NCBI GenBank assembly: GCA_022824405.1
Contig: JAJDZZ010000045.1
Span: 1-64,000, forward strand
Length of the DNA stretch: 64,000 bases
Direction: 5' to 3'
Source: Opitutales bacterium
GTDB taxonomy: Bacteria; Verrucomicrobiota; Verrucomicrobiia; Opitutales; UBA2995
The notes under the pieces are model-generated. The model worked only from the letters and a program-made list of their open reading frames with translations, made no database searches and was not told the DNA's origin. Within the stretch, counting starts at the first letter, position 1. Each line of letters starts with the position of its first letter. Shown one piece after another: positions 55,097-61,873 of this stretch. A program made the position numbers and the translations under genes.

Positions 55097-56220
55097 GCGC
55101 TTTGACGCCAGAGGAAGTCCTGCGCTACCAGCGACACCTGACCCTGCCTCAATTTGGGGAAAAGGCCCAGTTGCAGTTGAAAGAAAGCCGCGTACTGGTG
55201 ATTGGAGCGGGTGGACTGGGTTGCCCCGCCCTGCAGTACATGGCCGCGGCCGGGGTGGGCAGGCTCGGCATCGTCGATTTTGACCGGGTCGATGTTTCAA
55301 ACCTGCAACGGCAGATCCTTTTTACAGAGGATGACGTGGGAAAGCCCAAAGCGGAAGTCGCAGCCGAACGATTGAAACGCATGAATCCCTGCATTGAAGT
55401 AGAGGCGATGAATGTGCGATTTGGCGCCGACAATGCCCTGGAAATTTTGAGCCGTTACGACCTCATAGTGGATGGCTCAGACAATTTTCCCACTCGTTAC
55501 CTGGTGAACGACGCCTGCGTATTGGCTGGAAAGCCATTGATTTATGGGGCCATTCATACCTTTCAGGGTCAGGTCAGTGTGTTCAATTTCCAAGGCGGGC
55601 CAACTTATCGCTGCCTGTTTGCCCAACCGCCCGATCCCGGAGATGCGCCCAATTGTGCGGAGATTGGCGTATTGGGTGTCCTTCCCGGGATCATCGGAAC
55701 CGCCCAGGCCTGTGAAGCCATCAAGGTCATAACCGGCGTGGGGGAACCGCTGTCGGGAAAGTTGCTGATGTGGGATGCCCTGAGCATGAAGCAGCAGGTT
55801 ATCAGATTCAGTCGCGATCCGGACCTTCCTCCCATAACAGAACTCAGGGAGATCGAATTTGCCTGCCCAGGGCCTGATCTGCCCGATGGCGCGGAAATCG
55901 AAACAGGCGCCTTCAGGTCTCTCATCGAGGGGGGTTCACCCGTTCAGGTGCTGGATGTGCGGCTTGGCTGGGAACGCGCCATGGCGAAAATAGATTCCGT
56001 GCACATTCCCCTGGGAGATCTGCGGAGTGGGCGGGCGGACCCAGGCCAGGCCGGCCTCGATCCGCAGGTTCCTACCGTAGTGTATTGCCGGAGCGGGCAG
56101 CGCAGCCTGAATGCCCGGCAGGTTTTGGCCGATCGTTATTCTTTCTCCCAGGTCTTCAGCCTTAAAGGGGGTATTAAGGAATGGGCCCGGCAATTCGATC
56201 CGTCACTTCGCGTCTACTAA
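55093..56220 (+). CDS. thiF: ThiF/MoeB-type adenylyltransferase with rhodanese domain
   Basis: A 375-residue E1-like enzyme. RYQRHLTLPQFGEKAQ, the nucleotide loop VIGAGGLGCPALQY, DFDRVDVSNLQRQ and DGSDNFPTRYLVND show an intact adenylation domain. YRCLFAQPPDPGDAPNC and GVLGVLPGIIG follow. Residues about 280-375 are a rhodanese domain with the persulfide Cys in YCRSGQRS. In this operon it should activate ThiS and deliver sulfur. MoeB or molybdopterin use is the alternative. The zinc CxxC pairs of E. coli ThiF are not seen. Confidence 0.92.
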   Translation: MSALTPEEVLRYQRHLTLPQFGEKAQLQLKESRVLVIGAGGLGCPALQYMAAAGVGRLGIVDFDRVDVSNLQRQILFTEDDVGKPKAEVAAERLKRMNPCIEVEAMNVRFGADNALEILSRYDLIVDGSDNFPTRYLVNDACVLAGKPLIYGAIHTFQGQVSVFNFQGGPTYRCLFAQPPDPGDAPNCAEIGVLGVLPGIIGTAQACEAIKVITGVGEPLSGKLLMWDALSMKQQVIRFSRDPDLPPITELREIEFACPGPDLPDGAEIETGAFRSLIEGGSPVQVLDVRLGWERAMAKIDSVHIPLGDLRSGRADPGQAGLDPQVPTVVYCRSGQRSLNARQVLADRYSFSQVFSLKGGIKEWARQFDPSLRVY

Positions 56221-57023
56221 AAATACGGTTTACCATTTTGGCCGGCCATCCCCCATTTGTCCTTACCGTATCCGGATCGGACGCTTCCGGTGGGTCCGGT
56301 CTGCAGGCTGACAATCGCGCCATACTGAATCGCGGTGGATTTCCGCTCAATGTGGTTACCGCCCTCACCCTGCAAACCCCGACCGGCGTGCAATCGATCG
56401 ATACCTGCGACCCCGAGCAGGTTCGCCTGCACCTGAGCGGACTTTTGAAATCCTATCCGGTGAAATCCATTAAAACGGGGATGTTGGGAAACGGTGGTAT
56501 GGTGAAGGTTGTGACAGAGGTAATTTCTCAGTTCCGTCAAATTCCTCTGGTGGTGGACCCGGTGATGCGATCCACCAGCGGTTGTTCCCTATTGGATGAG
56601 GATGGCATCCGGGAACTGAAAAATGAGCTGTTGCCAATATGCGATCTGGTTACACCGAACCTGACCGAATTGACCGAATTGACGGGACGTGATAGCATTT
56701 TGTCCGGATCCGATGAGTCGGATGCCGCCCGACAGTTGCTCGAAACCGGTTGCGGGGCCGTTTTGGTCAAGGGCGGGCATCGCAAGGGAGATTCAGTGAG
56801 TGATATGCTGTATTCACGCGATGGAAAACAGGAATTCCCCGGCCAACGCGTCGATACGCCCAACACCCGTGGGACCGGTTGCTCGCTGGCTTCCGCCATC
56901 GCGGCCGGATTGGCCGGCGGCCGCGATTTGCAAACGGCCATTGAGCGGGCCAAGTCGATGGTGCAGAACAGTTTGGAACTCCATAAGGACGACCTTTGGC
57001 CGGGAAGTGGGCCCGCTTTGTAA
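56181..57023 (+). CDS. thiD: Hydroxymethylpyrimidine (phosphate) kinase ThiD
   Basis: A 280-residue ribokinase-fold enzyme that makes HMP diphosphate. VSGSDASGGSGLQADNRA, SIKTGMLGN, VVDPVMRSTSGCSLL, LVTPNLTELTELTG, VLVKGGHR and NTRGTGCSLASAIAAGLA are diagnostic. ATG 56181 overlaps thiF by 40 bp; TTG 56238 would give a more usual N-terminus. It is the last gene of the thiamine operon. Confidence 0.93.
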   Translation: MGPAIRSVTSRLLKIRFTILAGHPPFVLTVSGSDASGGSGLQADNRAILNRGGFPLNVVTALTLQTPTGVQSIDTCDPEQVRLHLSGLLKSYPVKSIKTGMLGNGGMVKVVTEVISQFRQIPLVVDPVMRSTSGCSLLDEDGIRELKNELLPICDLVTPNLTELTELTGRDSILSGSDESDAARQLLETGCGAVLVKGGHRKGDSVSDMLYSRDGKQEFPGQRVDTPNTRGTGCSLASAIAAGLAGGRDLQTAIERAKSMVQNSLELHKDDLWPGSGPAL

Positions 57024-57090
57024 CCCCATTTGGGGAGGTTGGCAAAGCCACTCCTTGCCAAAAAGTAAGGAAAATGAAAAAAATTGGGCA

Positions 57091-57327
57091 ATGATTGTGA
57101 CGATTACCAGTAAAGGGCAAATCACCTTGCCGGCGTCTGTTCGCAAAGAACTGAAAATCAAGACCGGCGATAAGTTGGATATGGAGGTTACCCCCGATGG
57201 AGCGATACTGGGGAGACCTGTTACAAATGATCTTTCCTCCCTGGCGGAGGTGCTGCCTCGGGCAAAGCGGAGGTTGAGCCTGGAAGAAATGGATGCCGCC
57301 ATTCTAAGGGGAGTGTCCGGAATATAG
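57091..57327 (+). CDS. AbrB/MazE-type antitoxin-like DNA-binding protein
   Basis: A 78-residue protein. IVTITSKGQITLPASVRKELKIKTGDKLDM is a textbook SpoVT-AbrB swapped-hairpin domain (quoted parts: TSKGQITLPASVRKELKI). The C-terminal part LSLEEMDAAILRGV resembles tails of antitoxins that pair with PIN toxins. Yet no toxin follows: two bases after its stop begins a gene for the C-terminal half of a SWIM zinc-finger protein. It may be an orphan antitoxin or the regulator of that unusual pair. A Shine-Dalgarno-like AAGGAAAA lies upstream. Confidence 0.85.
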   Translation: MIVTITSKGQITLPASVRKELKIKTGDKLDMEVTPDGAILGRPVTNDLSSLAEVLPRAKRRLSLEEMDAAILRGVSGI

Positions 57328-57329
57328 CG

Positions 57330-58457
57330 ATGAACCGAAAATTGAACGAAGATGGTTCCGCAAAAAAGCAAGACGTCGAATTGAAAGGGGACCTTGATAT
57401 GGTTCTGGTCGACAGATTCGGTCAGTGCGGTGAAGGCCTGGAACACTTCTGGGGTATGCCCCGCCTCGGAAGCGATTGGTCGGCCATGAGAGATTGGTTG
57501 AAGCGCCGTTTGGAAGCACACGAGATGACTGATTCCCATGACTATGAGAGAAACCAGATCTCCAACTGGCTGATTCTCACCTTGGAAAAGACTGGGTGTG
57601 AGAACGAGATAATACCCTTATGCGAACGCGAAGCGCCGATCACACTCAGCTATGACCGCTTGGTGGCTCGCCTCATTAGAGAGCGCCGTTGGGATGAGGC
57701 CCTCCGCTGGTGTCTGCGGGGAATGGATGCGGTATCCGACAAGTATTCAGGCGTCGAAGAAATCCTTCATGGGCAGTTACGGACGATCCATGAGCTTAGC
57801 GGCAATCCTCTCGCCGGATTGGCCATCGAGGCGGAGAAGTTTTTTGCTTCTCCCGACTTGAGCGGTTTCCAACATTTATGCATGGCCGCCGGCAAGCAAG
57901 GGATCGGCAAAGGGGTCGATGCTTGGGCGCGGCACTTTCTTGAAACAGGCCGCCGACCTGATTCCGTTAAGAATACCAGGATCGACCCGGAAACCGACTG
58001 GCCCCTGCCCGCTTCGGAAATCAAGATACCTGAATTTTCTCCGGTCACTGAGGCGCCTATGACCGGGATACTGATCCGGTTGGCTATTTCTGAGAAAAAG
58101 CCTGAAGAGGCGCTGAAATGGTACGACCATGAACACCACGATAGAGGAGGATCTCATCTATCGGATTTTTCCCTCGATACCGAGGTGGCCGAGGCGGTTG
58201 GGTCTACCCACCCGGATCGGGCTATAGCGATTTGGAAGAAAATTGCGGAGAAACATATAGCCCGGGTACAGCGCAGCGGGTATGAGGCAGCGGCTCCCTA
58301 CCTGCGCAGGGTAAAAAAGGCGTTCATCCGGACCAGCCGCAAGCAGGATTGGGAGGCGTATCTGGCTTCTTTGCGAAAGAGGAACAGCCGTCGACCGCGG
58401 TGCATGGAGGTGCTGGACCGGCTGAAGGTAGAGCCTCGGAGAATTATCGATACTTAG
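57330..58457 (+). CDS. C-terminal-half SWIM zinc-finger-type protein lacking the finger
   Basis: A 375-residue protein without signal peptide. From about residue 75 it resembles the helical, TPR-like C-terminal half of large SWIM zinc-finger proteins: NWLILTLEKTGCENEIIPLCE, RRWDEALRWCLRGMD, EEALKWYDHEHHD, HPDRAIAIWKKIAEKHIA, and YLRRVKKAFIRTSRKQDWEAYLASLR (quoted as YLRRVKKAFIRTSRKQDWEA). The SWIM CxCxnCxH motif and the N-terminal half are absent. It is directly downstream of an AbrB-type antitoxin with a 2-bp gap. Function is unknown; the family assignment is from memory of the motif pattern. Confidence 0.65.
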   Translation: MNRKLNEDGSAKKQDVELKGDLDMVLVDRFGQCGEGLEHFWGMPRLGSDWSAMRDWLKRRLEAHEMTDSHDYERNQISNWLILTLEKTGCENEIIPLCEREAPITLSYDRLVARLIRERRWDEALRWCLRGMDAVSDKYSGVEEILHGQLRTIHELSGNPLAGLAIEAEKFFASPDLSGFQHLCMAAGKQGIGKGVDAWARHFLETGRRPDSVKNTRIDPETDWPLPASEIKIPEFSPVTEAPMTGILIRLAISEKKPEEALKWYDHEHHDRGGSHLSDFSLDTEVAEAVGSTHPDRAIAIWKKIAEKHIARVQRSGYEAAAPYLRRVKKAFIRTSRKQDWEAYLASLRKRNSRRPRCMEVLDRLKVEPRRIIDT

Positions 58458-58715
58458 CCCAAGATTGGAAAAATCAACAAAATAAAATGTGTAAAAAACT
58501 TATTTTAAATGACTTATAAAACTTGAGGATCGTTTTTCGAGACTTCATTGGAAGTGATCTTTGGGATGCCGTCTGCCCTTGGTCATATGCCTGAAGGGTA
58601 GTTTTTCTTTTACGAAAAGCGAAAAACTTTTCTTCCAAGGGAGTCAATAGGGTGGAAAATTTTCCACATATTGGTACTGTCTGGGAGAAAATAGAGGCAT
58701 TTCTTCCACGCATAA
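58458..58715. other. AT-rich intergenic region before the restriction-modification genes
   Basis: There is no gene. The base composition drops to clearly AT-rich from about 58460, in contrast to the upstream genes, marking a likely insertion boundary. A perfect 16-bp palindrome lies near its end (separate entry). Confidence 0.55.
58652..58667. promoter_or_regulatory. Perfect 16-bp palindrome upstream of the methyltransferase gene
   Basis: GTGGAAAATTTTCCAC lies 48 bp before the ATG of the methyltransferase. Restriction-modification genes are often regulated at such symmetric sites by a controller protein or by the methyltransferase itself. No controller gene is seen nearby. Confidence 0.45.
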
Positions 58716-60452
58716 ATGATTCAAACACATCAATTATCCTTATTTGATGGTGCCAATGACTCGGCGTTGCCCCTGAGCGATGAAGTCGTTTCCGCAATTA
58801 ATGCTCTCGCGGATAATAGAAAGGAAAAATCCCACGGTTCAATTTACACCCGATCGGAAGTTGTCCAATTTATCCTGGACTTACTCGACTACAAACCCAG
58901 TGAACCTCTTCGCTCCAAGCGAATCCTCGAACCCTCTTTCGGGGGTGGCGACTTCCTTCTTCCCATCATCGACAGACTGATTGATTCCTTGCAGTTGGAT
59001 GGTCAGGGGTTGAGTTACGAGTCCATTGCGAACTGCATATTCGGAATCGAGCTCCATAAGGAGACCTTCATCAAAACCAGCCGAAAGGTCGTTGGGTATC
59101 TCGTGGAACGCGGATTTGACGAGAGAACCGCTTGCCTGTTGGCAGATGCCTGGCTCAAGCAAGGCGATTTCCTGCTCGAACCGCTCGAATCCAATTTTGA
59201 CTTTATCACCGGCAATCCCCCCTACGTGCGACAGGAACTGATACCAGGTCCGTTGCTATCCGAATATAAGCTTCGCTACACGACACTATTCGACCGGGCA
59301 GACCTCTACATCCCATTTATTGAGCGTTCGCTAAATTTGCTCCTTTCAACTGGCTCACTGGGATTCATTTGCTCCGATCGTTGGATGAAAAACCGATACG
59401 GTGGACTCCTCCGTTCGCTCGTTTCGAGAGAATTTCACCTTGCCGTTTATGTGGATATGGTGGGCACCAATGCTTTTACTGAAGAGGTTACGGCCTATCC
59501 GGCAATAACGGTTTTCAACCGAACTTCAGGCGAAAAGACCAGCATCGTCCACCGACCGCCAATTTCCTCTTCAAGTCTTTCTGAAATTGCGACTGCGATA
59601 GCGACAAATAATCCTGGAAGCGCCCCTGGGCTCTTCCGCAAAGCCTCGATTCAGCAATGTGGAACGGAGCCATGGATTCTTGAAGCGAGTGATCGAATCG
59701 CATTATTAAGGAGGCTGGAGAAGGACTATCCCTCTATTGAAGATGTGGGTTGCCGCGTGGGCATTGGCGTCGCCACAGGCGCCGACAGGCACTTCATCGC
59801 TCCCTACGAATCACTGGCTGTGGAGCCCGACAGAAAACTTCCACTCGCCACGACAAAAGACATTTCAAGTGGACAGGTTAAATGGCGTGGACTCGGTGTC
59901 ATAAATCCCTTCGAAGAAGATGGAAGGCTGGTTGATCTCGAACAGTATCCACTTCTCAAAAGCTATCTGGAGGCTCGAAAGAATGACATCGCTGGACGGC
60001 ATTGCGCAAAGAAGTCTCCCGATCGCTGGTATCGAACTATTGATCGGATATGGCCTGATTTGGCCAAGGAGCCGAAGCTCCTGATACCTGACATCAAGGG
60101 TGAAGCTCACATCGTTTATGAGAGGGGTGAGTTATATCCTCATCACAATCTCTATTATGTTACGTCAACCGAATGGAACCTGCACGCGCTTCAAGCCGTT
60201 TTGCTTTCAAGCATTACCAAATTGTTCATTGCGGCTTATTCGACCCAAATGCGCGGAGGTTATCTCCGTTTTCAGGCGCAATACCTCCGCAGGCTTCGAT
60301 TGCCGGATTGGAGATCCACGGATGATGAACTTCGCAATAAACTTACCGAGGCGGGATTTACCCGCGAATTGGCAGATTGCAATGACGCAGTCTTTGAACT
60401 GTATCGGCTTTCACACGAGGAGCGGGCTTTACTGGATGCAACCGGAGATTAA
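58716..60452 (+). CDS. Type II DNA adenine methyltransferase (PaeR7I/XhoI type)
   Basis: A 578-residue N6-adenine methyltransferase. The SAM-binding motif I is [14 protein letters not shown] (residues 70-83) and the catalytic motif IV is NPPY at 167-170. [18 protein letters not shown] is a typical lead-in. The C-terminal half ([13 protein letters not shown]-like [19 protein letters not shown]) is the target-recognition region of Eco57I/PaeR7I-type enzymes. The endonuclease gene follows after 6 bp. The predicted target is CTCGAG from the neighbour's family, by inference. Confidence 0.9.
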   Translation: MIQTHQLSLFDGANDSALPLSDEVVSAINALADNRKEKSHGSIYTRSEVVQFILDLLDYKPSEPLRSKRILEPSFGGGDFLLPIIDRLIDSLQLDGQGLSYESIANCIFGIELHKETFIKTSRKVVGYLVERGFDERTACLLADAWLKQGDFLLEPLESNFDFITGNPPYVRQELIPGPLLSEYKLRYTTLFDRADLYIPFIERSLNLLLSTGSLGFICSDRWMKNRYGGLLRSLVSREFHLAVYVDMVGTNAFTEEVTAYPAITVFNRTSGEKTSIVHRPPISSSSLSEIATAIATNNPGSAPGLFRKASIQQCGTEPWILEASDRIALLRRLEKDYPSIEDVGCRVGIGVATGADRHFIAPYESLAVEPDRKLPLATTKDISSGQVKWRGLGVINPFEEDGRLVDLEQYPLLKSYLEARKNDIAGRHCAKKSPDRWYRTIDRIWPDLAKEPKLLIPDIKGEAHIVYERGELYPHHNLYYVTSTEWNLHALQAVLLSSITKLFIAAYSTQMRGGYLRFQAQYLRRLRLPDWRSTDDELRNKLTEAGFTRELADCNDAVFELYRLSHEERALLDATGD

Positions 60453-60458
60453 AGAATT

Positions 60459-61202
60459 GTGGCATTGGATCTTGTTAATTTTGAAGAAAAAGCCTGTGAG
60501 GCTGTAAAGGCATTCTGGGGAAACCGGGATGCAGCTCGTCAAAGGCAGATCAAATCTGGGAAAGTTGATCAAGGCGAACGAGCAGGCGTCACGGCGGGCA
60601 AGAATATGGATGGCTTCATTGCCATGATTCTTGATGTAGTTAAGGCAAATGGGATGCCGAATGCCGATATTCATTTGGATAGAGCTGTACTGACCTTGCC
60701 AGGGTTTTTCAGACCGACGAAGCTGTGGGATCTTCTCGTTATCCAGGACAAGGAACTGATTGCGGCGATTGAACTGAAAAGCCAAGTGGGGCCATCTTTC
60801 GGCAACAATTTCAACAACCGGGCAGAGGAGGCTATAGGCACCGCTCATGATTTTTGGACGGCCTACCGAGAAGGAGCCTTTGGAGAGCAACCACGCCCAT
60901 TTATCGGTTGGCTGATGCTTGTAGAAGATGCGGAGAAATCTCGCTCTCCGGTTCGATCCGCCTCTCCTCATTTCGAAGTTTTCGGGGAGTTTCAGGATGC
61001 TTCCTATCTCGAACGATACGACCTGCTGTGCCGGAAGCTTATGAAAGAGGGTCTGTATTCGGCCGCTACCCTTCTGACCTCGCCGAGAAACGCCGCACGA
61101 TCCGGCGCCTTCTCAGGAATGTCAAGTATGACCAGTTTGAAAACGTTCATTACTTCCCTGGCTGGACATATTGCCGCCGAGGCTGCGAGATTAAACAAGT
61201 AG
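60459..61202 (+). CDS. PaeR7I-family type II restriction endonuclease
   Basis: A 247-residue enzyme, nearly the same length as PaeR7I (246). The PD-(D/E)xK centre is visible as D91 in LWDLLV and E105-L-K107 in [28 protein letters not shown] and [15 protein letters not shown] are conserved in this family, which includes XhoI and cuts C/TCGAG. GTG 60459 is the start. No stop or frameshift interrupts it, so the pair may be active. Recognition of CTCGAG is inferred from the family. Confidence 0.9.
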   Translation: MALDLVNFEEKACEAVKAFWGNRDAARQRQIKSGKVDQGERAGVTAGKNMDGFIAMILDVVKANGMPNADIHLDRAVLTLPGFFRPTKLWDLLVIQDKELIAAIELKSQVGPSFGNNFNNRAEEAIGTAHDFWTAYREGAFGEQPRPFIGWLMLVEDAEKSRSPVRSASPHFEVFGEFQDASYLERYDLLCRKLMKEGLYSAATLLTSPRNAARSGAFSGMSSMTSLKTFITSLAGHIAAEAARLNK

Positions 61203-61400
61203 GGCCCAAAAGCGTAAAGAAAATGCCTTACAAAACGGTGAAGGCAGCGGCCACAAGCGCCGTTCCTGACCCTTTTCTATTTTTCTTGATGGAACAACGA
61301 GTAGCACAAGCAGTTGAACTCACTGCAAAAGATGAAGGCGGATAAGGTTGGATCAATCCGGATTCGACCTTGGATTGAGATGGATAGTTGCCAAAGTTTA
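61203..61400. other. Junction between the restriction genes and a broken toxin gene
   Basis: No gene is seen. A minus-strand frame crosses the region but loses all similarity to PIN domains before it. The foreign segment probably ends here. Confidence 0.5.
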
Positions 61401-61455
61401 AAGGGGAGCCGGCATCATGGGTGTAAAGCAAGAGGTTTGCATCGGGAATGATCAT
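61401..61455 (-). pseudogene. N-terminal stub of a PIN-domain toxin (VapC type)
   Basis: The minus-strand frame opens IIPDANLLLYTHDAGSP, the exact pattern of a PIN-domain start with its first catalytic Asp, and then changes to unrelated sequence after about 18 residues. Its ATG overlaps the antitoxin stop by four bases, so the operon structure is preserved but the toxin is lost. The break lies next to the restriction-modification genes. Confidence 0.7.
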
Positions 61456-61730
61456 TTCAGTTTCTCTCGCATTCTGCGCGTGGTCCTCTTGAACCGGTCG
61501 ACTTCGATATCGGTATCGAGGTCGGTGAGGTCGGCCGGATCAATTCCCGGAAGCATGCCCATGGGCCGGGATGCAACGACGAATTTAGCCCTATTGGCCG
61601 GTAAATTCGATTTTCCCAATGCCTTGCGTATGGCGTCGTTTAGGGTCATTTTGAAACTCTTGCGGGAGCGGTGCATCTTGTCCCGGATCAGCTTTTCAAC
61701 GTCCGGGTCGAGGGTGACAGTGGTTCTCAT
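61452..61730 (-). CDS. Orphan VapB-type antitoxin
   Basis: A 92-residue protein. RTTVTLDPDVEKLIRDKMHR is a ribbon-helix-helix start and NDAIRKALG the second helix. The tail (LPGIDPADLTDLDTDIEVDR) is like those of antitoxins with PIN partners. Its former partner survives only as an 18-residue stub. ATG 61730 is used; three further residues are possible from 61739. It could still act as a repressor. Confidence 0.75.
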   Translation of the reverse strand: MRTTVTLDPDVEKLIRDKMHRSRKSFKMTLNDAIRKALGKSNLPANRAKFVVASRPMGMLPGIDPADLTDLDTDIEVDRFKRTTRRMREKLK

Positions 61731-61873
61731 GGCATACATCGTGAAATCAAATTATTAGCTGTTAAAACATAATTTAATTGGATGCTGAAAGGGGATGGGA
61801 TCAGCCTTGCCAATTCTGCTTTTGACCCATTGGGCCGTTGGTTTTGTAATACCGGTCAAACCATAAGCCAAAA
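61731..61873. other. Short intergenic region
   Basis: It holds the divergent start regions of the orphan antitoxin and the DUF6807 gene. No repeat word or RNA gene is seen. An ATAATTTAATT stretch at about 61769-61780 may belong to a promoter. Confidence 0.4.
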
